In this document: positions 1 to 6,393 of the stretch, one piece after another
Layout of the letters: every line of letters starts with the position of its first letter
Position numbering within the stretch: the first letter of the stretch is position 1
Source of the DNA: Gammaproteobacteria bacterium
Lineage (GTDB): Bacteria > Pseudomonadota > Gammaproteobacteria > Thiohalomonadales > Thiohalomonadaceae
Direction of reading: 5' to 3'
NCBI GenBank assembly: GCA_023228645.1
Contig: JALOAT010000012.1
Coordinates: 1-64,000 of the forward strand
DNA: 64,000 nucleotides
The notes under the pieces: model-generated
Told to the model about the DNA's origin: nothing
The model's input: only the letters and a program-made list of their open reading frames with translations
The model's database searches: none
Translations under genes and position numbers: made by a program

Positions 1-221
1 TTCCCCCACAAGGAAATTACACTTCGGGCAATCCGGCTCAAACTTCTATTGCTTTGTTTAAAGAAGGTGCAGCAGAGGCTTTTCAGGCTAACTGGTATTG
101 GTCTTCAACAGAATATAATTCGTCGCATGGTTGGCTTCAGGGCTTCCACTTTGGTTATCAGAGCACCCGCTACAAGTCTGGTGCGCTCTGTGTTCGGGCC
201 GTTCGGCGTGTTCCAATCTAA
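1..221 (+). CDS. DGR target protein 1, C-terminal part of a tail-fibre-like gene (5' end outside window)
   Basis: The reading frame enters from the left edge (codons start at base 3) and ends at TAA 219-221. Its last ~35 residues form a DUF1566/Lcl-type C-type-lectin-like module: a WYWSSTEYNSS segment, then GW.QGF and K..VRAVR. The module coincides with variable repeat VR1, so surface residues of the fold are the ones retargeted by the retroelement. It lies immediately upstream of the avd-TR-RT cassette and the lysis genes, the usual place for a receptor-binding fibre. Family role is established; identity as a fibre is inferred because only 72 codons are visible. Confidence 0.8.
   Translation, partial: PPQGNYTSGNPAQTSIALFKEGAAEAFQANWYWSSTEYNSSHGWLQGFHFGYQSTRYKSGALCVRAVRRVPI
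118..201 (+). repeat. DGR variable repeat VR1
   Basis: 84 bp aligned without gaps to the template repeat at 903-986. I count 20 differences and every one falls on an adenine of the template (e.g. AAC to GGC, AAT to TTT, AAC to CTC). All template C, G and T positions are unchanged. This is the A-to-N signature of DGR mutagenic retrohoming. The shared 3' end GTTCGGGCCG is the likely initiation-of-mutagenic-homology (IMH) end. Confidence 0.96.
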
Positions 222-235
222 TTGCTTTAGCAATT
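220..235 (+). promoter_or_regulatory. Hairpin just downstream of VR1
   Basis: Perfect 6-bp stem AATTGC/GCAATT with a TTTA loop, starting in the stop codon of the target gene, 19 bp after VR1. Characterised DGRs have a target-recognition hairpin/cruciform directly after the VR. There is no T-run, so a terminator is less likely. The functional role is inferred. Confidence 0.5.
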
Positions 236-299
236 GATTGCAAATGTTTGTTATGTTCGGGCATTCTCTGTTTATTTGAGAGGTTCGGGCCTTAGAGGG

Positions 300-335
300 G
301 AGAGGAGCTTTGTGCTCCTCTCGTTATTTTATTCA
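300..335 (+). terminator. Rho-independent terminator after fibre gene
   Basis: 9-bp GC-rich stem GAGAGGAGC/GCTCCTCTC with loop TTTGT followed by GTTATTTTATT. It would end late transcription of the fibre gene before the DGR functions. Confidence 0.8.
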
Positions 336-376
336 CATATTTTGTATGTTTTTTAGCTAGGCAATTTATTGCCTTT

Positions 377-721
377 ATGTTGGAAATGTTGAAAAGTAAT
401 TTTGTTAAGTATTCTGTAGGTAAAGATAAGTGCTTGGATAAGTACAAGAGTGCTGTTGACTTTATAAGTTCTATTACACATATTGTTAAACGCACATCAT
501 TTCCACTAAAGATAGTGGTAGGAGAACCAATTATTCAGATGGGTTATGACATTTCTGTAGCTTTACAGGAGTATTATAACAAGGAAGATGAGTTTTTCTA
601 CATACCTTCTAAAGTGGATTTAAATGCGCGTTTACGTGTTGCGAAAGATTTGGGCATCCTGAAGGACAAGGATTATGCTCGAATTATATTGCTAGTTGAC
701 AATATTTACAAAGATTTGTAA
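377..721 (+). CDS. avd: DGR accessory variability determinant (Avd)-like protein
   Basis: 114 residues, basic and predicted all-helical, located between VR1 and the template repeat, exactly where Avd lies in the classical VR-avd-TR-RT order. Avd is a small four-helix-bundle protein that forms a barrel, binds the RT and template RNA and is needed for mutagenic cDNA synthesis. The central stretch SITHIVKRTSFPLKIVVGE and the lysine-rich N-terminus (KSNFVKYSVGKDK) fit that fold. The ATG at 377 has only a weak ribosome site; an in-frame ATG at 386 is an alternative. Assignment rests on size, composition and context more than on sequence motifs. Confidence 0.75.
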   Translation: MLEMLKSNFVKYSVGKDKCLDKYKSAVDFISSITHIVKRTSFPLKIVVGEPIIQMGYDISVALQEYYNKEDEFFYIPSKVDLNARLRVAKDLGILKDKDYARIILLVDNIYKDL

Positions 722-1044
722 AATACGACGCTAGCAAAATCGGGAGCAAAACATAACTGAATATTTTGGTATTCTCCCTGTCGAAAGACACGGATAAGTT
801 GTTTAAAGCTTTAATTAGATGTTTCATTTAATTGCGGCCTTAAATGACAACTGATCGGAACTTCTAAATGTTGTTCTGATTGGTGTGTAATAGGATACAA
901 ACATTCGTCGAATGGTTGGAATCAGAACTTCAACAATGGTAATCAGAACAACAACAACAAGACTAATGCGAACTATGTTCGGGCCGCAAAATATGGTTGT
1001 GTTTTATTTGTTGCGCCCTTGAGGGTGTATTTAAAGGGTTGATT
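722..1044 (+). ncRNA. DGR template RNA region
   Basis: A ~320-bp gap between avd and the reverse transcriptase containing the template repeat. There is no convincing ORF. In known DGRs the cDNA is primed on RNA spanning the TR plus flanking sequence toward the RT gene; the same role is inferred here. RNA ends cannot be seen from the sequence. Confidence 0.6.
903..986 (+). repeat. DGR template repeat TR
   Basis: Adenine-rich 84-bp repeat built from AAC/AAT codons (about 31 adenines), ending in GTTCGGGCCG like the three variable repeats. It is the invariant donor: VR1, VR2 (29286-29369) and VR3 (36016-36099) each align without gaps and differ only where this copy has A. It ends shortly before the RT gene. 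Confidence 0.97.
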
Positions 1045-2079
1045 TTGCAGCACGTACCTTGCGATATTGAATTTGAAGAGTTGGTGGAAGCTTACTTCGA
1101 TTGTCGGCGTAATAAAAGAACCACACACTCTGCTTTAGATTTTGAAATGAACTTAGAAGAAAATCTTCTACAACTCTATCATGAATTGAGAACAGGAACC
1201 TATGAGATTGGAAAATCTATATGTTTCGTCGTTAAAATTCCTAGAGTGAGGGAGATTTGGGCAGCAAACTTTAGAGATAGAATTGTACATCATTTGATAT
1301 ACAACAGGATGTCTCCGAAGTGGAATAGAAGATTTAGTGCTGATAGCTGTGCCTGTATTCCAGGCAGAGGAACGCTATACGGTGCGACAAGATTGGAAAA
1401 GCATATACGATCTTTCACAAATAATTGGGAAAAGGATTATTGGTATTTGAAGTGCGACTTGTCAAACTTCTTCGTATCAATAAAGAAGGATGTTTTGTGG
1501 TCTTTAATGGAGCCTTCCATTGAGGATGGTTGGTTAAAAGACATCACTAAGTTGGTGTTGTATAGTGACCCCACTAAAAACTTCACTCTCAATTCAAGAG
1601 ATTGGGAAGCAGAACTCGTTCCCGAGAGAAAGAGATTATGTCTAGCAGGAGAAAATACAGGCTTGCCTATTGGCAATTTAACGAGCCAATTCTTCGCTAA
1701 CATCTTGTTGAATGAGCTAGATAAATTTGCTAAACATACTTTGAAAGCTAAGAAGTATATCCGTTATGTTGATGATTGTATCATCTTAGCGGAAGACAAA
1801 GAAACGCTCATTGAAATGAAGGCGAAAATGGATGAATTTGTGAAGACGATTGGACTTTCGTTCAATCCGAAGAAATGTTTCATTCATAAGATAAACAGAG
1901 GAGTCAGCTTTGTGGGCCAAACTGTCTATCCTCATCGTCGTGTGCCTTTAAAGAACACTGTAGACAAATGCATTGAGAAAGCGATCACCTCTCCAGATTC
2001 TATTCCCTGCTTTATAGCTTATTTTGAACAAGCAGAAAAATCTTATAATTTAGTACAAAGGTTTTTGATAAACACGTAA
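1045..2079 (+). CDS. DGR reverse transcriptase
   Basis: Retron/DGR-class reverse transcriptase that copies template RNA with adenine-specific infidelity. The YVDD active site (KYIRYVDDCIIL) and the preceding GLPIGNLTSQFFANI block (motif 4 with the SQ signature) are present, with motifs RVREIWAANFRDRIVHH and CIPGRGTLYGA upstream. The fit to DGR RTs is in length (~344 aa), motif order and the neighbouring TR/VR/avd. No ATG exists near the 5' end. I choose TTG 1045, with AAAGGG six bases upstream and the usual EAYFDCRRNKR start close behind; TTG 997 is an in-frame alternative. Confidence 0.95.
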   Translation: MQHVPCDIEFEELVEAYFDCRRNKRTTHSALDFEMNLEENLLQLYHELRTGTYEIGKSICFVVKIPRVREIWAANFRDRIVHHLIYNRMSPKWNRRFSADSCACIPGRGTLYGATRLEKHIRSFTNNWEKDYWYLKCDLSNFFVSIKKDVLWSLMEPSIEDGWLKDITKLVLYSDPTKNFTLNSRDWEAELVPERKRLCLAGENTGLPIGNLTSQFFANILLNELDKFAKHTLKAKKYIRYVDDCIILAEDKETLIEMKAKMDEFVKTIGLSFNPKKCFIHKINRGVSFVGQTVYPHRRVPLKNTVDKCIEKAITSPDSIPCFIAYFEQAEKSYNLVQRFLINT

Positions 2080-2104
2080 CTTTAATACTTGACAGAGAAA
2101 ATTT

Positions 2105-2749
2105 ATGAAATATGTACAATTCACTTATGTAGATGTGCAGACAGGGGTTCCTGTCTCTGAAACCCCCGCAGCGAACGGGCCTACTATTCCAGAGGGAATT
2201 ATCCCTACTTTTGATCTTCAAAACACTCGTTCCCAACAGGCACCTATTGTGTTTGGATTTATTCCCGACGAAGCAGAAGAGCTTTTTGACACTCTCCCTG
2301 AGTTTATCAGAGAAGTAGACGAAGATTCCTTCTTCTCCGCTTTTAAGGAAGAACTTAAAGAAAGAGCAAGAACAAAAAGAATTCAAATGGAACAAGGTGG
2401 GGTCATGGTAAATGATTCTGTCATTGGTACTACGATTGAAGATCAAAACCGTGTTACAGGTATGGCTACCACTTTAATGATTGACCCGGATATGGAGAGT
2501 ATTGACTTTGAATACTCTCCAGGGCAATGGATTAACATTTCCCGCGAAGTAGGGTTAGCTATTGGTGTAGCTGTTGCTCGACACGTGCAACACTGCTTCT
2601 CGTGGTGTCGTAATGTTCACGAACAAATTGATTCAATGGAAATTGATATTAACTCCTTAGAAAACGCTATGCCTATTTTGGAAGCTATCAATTCTTTTGG
2701 ACTCACTGACTCTACTCCCGAGGGCGAAGAGCCTACGGACGAAGAGTAA
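2105..2749 (+). CDS. DUF4376-like phage protein
   Basis: 214 residues. The C-terminal half resembles DUF4376, a domain of tail-fibre-associated proteins: a short turn-rich segment, then SPGQWINISREVGLAIG and a helical HVQHCFSWCRNVHEQID tail. The N-terminus (YVQFTYVDVQTGVPVSE) is Pro/Gly-rich like fibre-linker sequences; the extreme C-terminus is acidic. Its place between the fibre/DGR block and lysis fits a fibre accessory or assembly factor. Function is inferred from domain and position only. Confidence 0.55.
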   Translation: MKYVQFTYVDVQTGVPVSETPAANGPTIPEGIIPTFDLQNTRSQQAPIVFGFIPDEAEELFDTLPEFIREVDEDSFFSAFKEELKERARTKRIQMEQGGVMVNDSVIGTTIEDQNRVTGMATTLMIDPDMESIDFEYSPGQWINISREVGLAIGVAVARHVQHCFSWCRNVHEQIDSMEIDINSLENAMPILEAINSFGLTDSTPEGEEPTDEE

Positions 2750-2783
2750 TTTACAAATAAATAATTAAATTTAGGAGAATATA

Positions 2784-2963
2784 ATGGCTACTTTTGTAGA
2801 CCCACGAGTGTTGAAGCCTATCACTGACCGACTCACAGGCGAAGCTCTTGAAGCAATTAATGCTGCACTTGATGCTGTAGCAGCTATCCCTTCTGCACCA
2901 GAGACAGGAACTTTCCATCTAGTCTCAACAGATGGCGTTCTTTCTTGGGAAGCGGTTGAGTAA
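2784..2963 (+). CDS. Small protein between fibre module and lysis cassette (59 aa)
   Basis: ATG preceded by TTAGGAGAAT. It encodes 59 residues with a helical Ala-rich core (EALEAINAALDAVAAIP) and a C-terminal TFHLVSTDGVLSWEAVE that resembles the repeated ..VDGVLSW.. ends of phage fibre/baseplate accessory proteins. No catalytic motif. Likely virion- or fibre-associated, from position; function unknown. Confidence 0.65.
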   Translation: MATFVDPRVLKPITDRLTGEALEAINAALDAVAAIPSAPETGTFHLVSTDGVLSWEAVE

Positions 2964-2965
2964 TT

Positions 2966-2983
2966 AAGGGGCTTTGGCCCCTT
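2966..2983 (+). terminator. Hairpin before endolysin
   Basis: AAGGGGC/GCCCCTT stem with loop TTTG just after a stop codon. No real T-run follows (CCCTCTTC), so termination would be partial at best. Confidence 0.35.
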
Positions 2984-3004
2984 CCCTCTTCTAGGGGAAC
3001 GTAA

Positions 3005-3589
3005 ATGAAAAGATTCATCACAAAAAAGCTCGTTGCTTTAGGTCTTTCCGCTTCTGCGGCCTTGTCAGCAGGATATTTGATTGTGCCTTGGGAAGGTTCC
3101 GTTAAAAATAAGAAAGGTGAACACGTAGCATATATTGACGCCGTAGGTGTCCCTACTGCTTGTTATGGACAAACAGGAAGAGATTTATACGGAAAGACAA
3201 TACGGAAAGGTATGATTTATTCAGAGCAAGAATGTTTAATCATGTTAGAAAAAAGTGTTAAACATTTTGAAAGTGTTGTAGACAGAAATGTTCGTGTGCC
3301 TTATGCATCTCCCTACCAAAAATCAGCACTAATTTCCTTCACCTATAATCTGGGAGAGGGGAATCTCCGTAGCAGTACACTCCTAAGACAATTAAACGCT
3401 GGACAGCACGAAGCAGCTTGTGAACAGCTTATACGTTGGGTGTATGCAAAGAAAAAGAAATTGAAAGGCTTGGTTGATAGGCGTTCCGAAGAAATGCTAT
3501 GGTGCATGGGGGATGTTCCTTATGAAGTTGAAATCACTTTCTCTGAAATCACGGAGATGGTAAGAGATTTGAATAAGGAGCCACTATGA
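3005..3589 (+). CDS. Endolysin, GH24 lysozyme with N-terminal signal-arrest-release segment
   Basis: Muramidase that cleaves peptidoglycan for host lysis. 194 residues. A hydrophobic helix at residues ~9-27 (LVALGLSASAALSAGYLIV) is weakly hydrophobic and Gly/Ala-rich, as in P21-type SAR endolysins exported by Sec and released from the membrane. The T4-lysozyme-type triad is visible: Glu30 (PWEG), Asp45 (YIDAVG), Thr51 (GVPT). ATG follows GGGGAACGTAA. The gene overlaps the Rz-like gene by 4 bases. Confidence 0.93.
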   Translation: MKRFITKKLVALGLSASAALSAGYLIVPWEGSVKNKKGEHVAYIDAVGVPTACYGQTGRDLYGKTIRKGMIYSEQECLIMLEKSVKHFESVVDRNVRVPYASPYQKSALISFTYNLGEGNLRSSTLLRQLNAGQHEAACEQLIRWVYAKKKKLKGLVDRRSEEMLWCMGDVPYEVEITFSEITEMVRDLNKEPL

Positions 3590-3993
3590 AGTTTTTTTCT
3601 AATATAAAAGATAAGATTGCTGTTTCACTAATAGCTGTACTTTCAGTGATTTGTATATTCCTCTACGTTGGTTCTCTCAATCAATCTCACACTATCAACA
3701 AACAAGAGATTGAACTTTCTGCCCTAAGTGAACAGTTAAAAGAAGAAAGAATTCGTGTTAAAAATCTAGTGGCTCTCGCTCAAGAATACGATGAGATAGT
3801 AACTTCTCAAAAAGAAGACACGAAATCTTTACAGAAGGCGACACAAGATGTTATTCAAGGATTAAATAAAAGTAGAGGAAAATTAAATGAAGAAGGAAAA
3901 GATAGTGGGAGCGTTCCTCTTGATGATAATGTTATCGGGATGCTTTCCGACTTATGTGAAAGAGTACGTGGAAGTCCCTGCCCCAATCCCTAG
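3586..3993 (+). CDS. Rz: i-spanin (Rz-like)
   Basis: 135 residues: one N-terminal transmembrane helix (~12-28, VSLIAVLSVICIFLYVG) followed by a long periplasmic coiled-coil region (ELSALSEQLKEERIRVKNL). This is the inner-membrane spanin topology. It works with the lipoprotein encoded from 3887 to fuse inner and outer membranes at lysis. The C-terminal third overlaps that gene in another frame, the classic Rz/Rz1 arrangement. Confidence 0.88.
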   Translation: MKFFSNIKDKIAVSLIAVLSVICIFLYVGSLNQSHTINKQEIELSALSEQLKEERIRVKNLVALAQEYDEIVTSQKEDTKSLQKATQDVIQGLNKSRGKLNEEGKDSGSVPLDDNVIGMLSDLCERVRGSPCPNP

Positions 3994-4159
3994 TTCCCTT
4001 GTTCAACATCCTTGTTCACCTGTTGGGCCGGGGGAAACAGTTGATGACCTCATGAGAGGATATGCCTTAAATACTTCCTGCGTTGGGGAGTATAAAATCA
4101 CAGTAGACGGAATTAAACAGTATAACGACAAACAGCGGGAGATGAGAGATGGACAGTAA
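3887..4159 (+). CDS. Rz1: o-spanin lipoprotein (Rz1-like)
   Basis: 90 residues. Signal peptide with lipobox LSGC (Cys19) after MKKEKIVGAFLLMIM; the mature part begins with a Pro-rich segment (VEVPAPIPSS), as in Rz1 proteins. Embedded out of frame in the 3' end of Rz and extending past it. It forms the outer-membrane half of the spanin complex. Confidence 0.88.
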   Translation: MKKEKIVGAFLLMIMLSGCFPTYVKEYVEVPAPIPSSLVQHPCSPVGPGETVDDLMRGYALNTSCVGEYKITVDGIKQYNDKQREMRDGQ

Positions 4160-4484
4160 TGTGAGTGCGAACAGCGTAAACTCCCGTATTAATAAATTTG
4201 TAGAGAAGTTTGCTGTGTGGATTATCGGTGCGTTATTTTCGCTAGGCGTAGCGGGATGGAATAAGATGGATTCTGATATTGACAGGCTTGAGGAAAGAGT
4301 AGCGTTCTTGTATCAAGATAAAGTAAGCCGTCAAGAGTTGAAGGATGAAATGTTTCTTTTACGCACTCAGATCGAAAGAGACAATCAGGATATGCGTAGA
4401 GGGCAAGAGCAACTACGTGGAGATATTCTCAGCAGACTGGAACTTATCTTGAAGTTAGGAACTCCCCAAAAGATAGTGCAGTAG
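4149..4484 (+). CDS. Single-TM coiled-coil protein, candidate holin or lysis accessory
   Basis: 111 residues with one transmembrane helix at ~21-39 (FAVWIIGALFSLGVAGW) followed by a charged coiled coil (DIDRLEERVAFLYQDKVSRQ). Last gene of the lysis cassette, overlapping the o-spanin gene by 11 bases. With a SAR endolysin next door, a pinholin/holin is expected nearby and this is the only candidate visible. The single TM plus coiled coil is also reminiscent of XhlA-type proteins. Not a recognisable classical holin, so the role is inferred. Confidence 0.55.
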   Translation: MDSNVSANSVNSRINKFVEKFAVWIIGALFSLGVAGWNKMDSDIDRLEERVAFLYQDKVSRQELKDEMFLLRTQIERDNQDMRRGQEQLRGDILSRLELILKLGTPQKIVQ

Positions 4485-4563
4485 GTAGCTCTAATCTTAA
4501 TTAAACAAACCTGTAAGGCATTTAAATATTGTTTTAAGGGAAGTGTATCAAATAAACAAAAGA

Positions 4564-4637
4564 GGGCTTAAAAAGCCCCTAAGACTCTCCTAGTTTTTAT
4601 AGCCCCACGCCTTTTGGTGTTGGGGCTTTTTCTTTTT
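4564..4637. terminator. Bidirectional terminator pair between convergent transcripts
   Basis: Two hairpins. 4564-4578 is GGGCTT/AAGCCC. 4601-4627 is AGCCCCA...TGGGGCT with a one-base bulge, followed by TTTTTCTTTTT. They separate the rightward lysis operon from leftward genes starting at 4830. Confidence 0.82.
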
Positions 4638-4830
4638 ATAAAGAAATAAAAACATGAGTCAACTGCCGTGACTCTCTTCGTAGACCACTGTTAAACATTT
4701 CTTCTGCTACAGCGTCCCGGACATTAACACCCTTACGAAGCAAATCCAATAGGACAACACGCATGTCTTCATCCTCTGCTGCAAGCTTAACAACCGTTTT
4801 CTTATTCTTATCAAAACAATAAATTCTCAT
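4636..4830 (-). CDS. Hypothetical protein, 64 aa
   Basis: Small protein (MRIYCFDKNKKTVVK...) with a predicted beta-hairpin start and a helical remainder. It overlaps the stop of the upstream leftward gene by one base, so it is translationally coupled. No recognised domain. Its stop abuts the terminator. Confidence 0.6.
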   Translation of the reverse strand: MRIYCFDKNKKTVVKLAAEDEDMRVVLLDLLRKGVNVRDAVAEEMFNSGLRRESRQLTHVFISL

Positions 4831-5114
4831 CAGTAAAATCCTCCTTCTCCATCGTATTGGCCGGGATGTCCGTTATACCCTAAGTCGTGCCATTCATCCA
4901 TGTCCATCGAATGTTCAGATCGTCTTTTCCTGTAGGTTAAAGTGTCTGCCATTTTAAATAAAACTAATAATTGTTTATCAGAAATTCTGTTTTGTTTCAA
5001 AACATTTTTTACAAACTCAAGATCACTAGAGCGTCCACCCAATAGGGTTATTCTTTCACAAAGTAATTTGGGAGTTGTTGCCCTAATATTGTCGTCCAAG
5101 CTGAACCATTTCAT
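4830..5114 (-). CDS. Hypothetical protein, 94 aa
   Basis: Mostly helical with a Gly/Asp-rich C-terminal tail (YNGHPGQYDGEGGFY). ATG follows GGAAAATAAA on the reverse strand. Second gene of a three-gene leftward operon (5302 to 4636). No domain recognised. Confidence 0.65.
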   Translation of the reverse strand: MKWFSLDDNIRATTPKLLCERITLLGGRSSDLEFVKNVLKQNRISDKQLLVLFKMADTLTYRKRRSEHSMDMDEWHDLGYNGHPGQYDGEGGFY

Positions 5115-5140
5115 TTTATTTTCCTAAATAGAAGATTTTC

Positions 5141-5302
5141 CTATAGAAAATAAACTTCACGTTTAGAAATTTCGATGACAGGAATATTTGCTACATCACA
5201 AGCAAATATCCAACGGTGAAGCTCTCTGTTGCTGAACAAATGTTTTTCGTAGAGTTTCCCGTTAGGAAGAAGAATGGTGAGCACCATTGACGTATAGATC
5301 AT
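5141..5302 (-). CDS. Small hypothetical protein, 53 aa
   Basis: ATG preceded by AAAGGAATTTAT on the reverse strand; reads MIYTSMVLTILLPNGKLYEK and ends KREVYFL. The good ribosome site and uninterrupted spacing to the next leftward gene support it. No known domain. Confidence 0.6.
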   Translation of the reverse strand: MIYTSMVLTILLPNGKLYEKHLFSNRELHRWIFACDVANIPVIEISKREVYFL

Positions 5303-5404
5303 ATAAATTCCTTTAAAGTGAATGTAGAAGAATTGTAGAAGTGAAAACGAAAGTTTGCAAGTTGTACTTTTGCAACAACTATTGTTTTTTAAACAAGAAT
5401 TAGC

Positions 5405-5433
5405 TTGACAAAGAAAAATAAGTATGATATACT
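5405..5433 (+). promoter_or_regulatory. Sigma-70 promoter for the NAD/replication operon
   Basis: TTGACA, 17-bp spacer, TATACT. It lies in the divergent gap between the leftward operon (5302) and prs (5589). Confidence 0.8.
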
Positions 5434-5498
5434 ATTTAAAATTTTCCGACAGGGAAATTTACTAATATTCCTCCATTCTGTCTCATTTCTATTTTGAT

Positions 5499-5579
5499 AT
5501 GTACAAATACAACATATCCCCAAAAGGAGTTGACAAGAAGATCATCAAAGACTATGATGGCCTCCTATCCAACTTCTAA
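5499..5579 (+). CDS. Possible 26-residue leader peptide upstream of prs
   Basis: ORF MYKYNISPKGVDKKIIKDYD... ending TAA 10 bases before the prs ATG. It lies in the leader of the promoter at 5405. No clear Shine-Dalgarno before its ATG. Could be a leader peptide or chance. Confidence 0.3.
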   Translation: MYKYNISPKGVDKKIIKDYDGLLSNF

Positions 5580-5588
5580 GGAAAAGGA

Positions 5589-6380
5589 ATGAGTAACGTC
5601 TACGTTTACAAAACTGATTGTAAAGTCTTTAACTTCCCTGCGGGAGAAGTATCTGTTCGTCTGAATGAAGATACTCTTCGGGATGTCTCAACTATTGTTG
5701 CCCATATTCAAAATAGCGATAATATCATGCAAATGCTACTTTTGAATGACGCCCTTCGTCGTGCGGGTCAACAAAAAATCAACCTACTCATTCCTTATGT
5801 TCCTTATTCTAGACAAGACCGTGTATGTAATTCAGGTGAAGCCTTGAGCATCAAAGTGTTTTGTGATCTTGTAAATAGTTGCAATTTCAATTCTGTGTTC
5901 GTCATGGATTGTCACAGTGATGTCACGTTGGCTCTCCTTAATAATGTCCAACATGCTCATCAAAGTGTTGTATTTAGCCAGATTGAAAAAGATTGGGCTA
6001 ATACAATAATTATTTCCCCTGATGCAGGTGCTTTGAAAAAGGCAGAACAATTTGCTAAAGATCGGGGAGCCAAGGGTGTAGTGGTAGCTAATAAGAAACG
6101 TAATGTCTCTACAGGAGACATAGAATATGTAAGACTAACAGAGTCCGTAGCTAATGAAGATGTGTTTGTCGTAGATGATATTTGTGAGGGAGGAGGGACA
6201 TTTCTTCTCCTTGCAGAGCAACTACAAGAAGCCAAGAGTAAAGAAATTGCTGTAAGTCATGGAATTTTTTCTCGTGGAACGGAAGTTTTGACAAGTGTGT
6301 ACGATAGGGTGTACACTACAAACAGTTATCACCCTGAGTTGGAATCCAAAGACAACCTTGTAGTGTTTAAGATTATTTAA
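5589..6380 (+). CDS. prs: Ribose-phosphate pyrophosphokinase (PRPP synthetase)
   Basis: Makes PRPP from ribose-5-phosphate and ATP. 263 residues, shorter than cellular enzymes (~310). Diagnostic segments: N-terminal FPAGEVSVRL, the PYVPYSRQDRV loop, VMDCHSD, and the PRPP-binding motif VFVVDDICEGGGTF. ATG follows AAGGAAAAGG. The next gene 13 bases downstream is nicotinamide phosphoribosyltransferase, which consumes PRPP, so the pair forms a two-step route from ribose-5-P and nicotinamide to NMN. Confidence 0.93.
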   Translation: MSNVYVYKTDCKVFNFPAGEVSVRLNEDTLRDVSTIVAHIQNSDNIMQMLLLNDALRRAGQQKINLLIPYVPYSRQDRVCNSGEALSIKVFCDLVNSCNFNSVFVMDCHSDVTLALLNNVQHAHQSVVFSQIEKDWANTIIISPDAGALKKAEQFAKDRGAKGVVVANKKRNVSTGDIEYVRLTESVANEDVFVVDDICEGGGTFLLLAEQLQEAKSKEIAVSHGIFSRGTEVLTSVYDRVYTTNSYHPELESKDNLVVFKII

Positions 6381-6393
6381 AGGAGAAATAAAT

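Noticed and set aside
49..237. 62-residue rightward ORF over VR1
   Set aside because: It is in a different frame from the DUF1566 C-terminal module that matches the VR2 and VR3 proteins; the frame entering from base 3 is the real one.
2012..2446. 144-codon leftward ORF
   Set aside because: Antisense to the DUF4376-like gene and the end of the RT; Phe/Leu/Cys-rich shadow composition.
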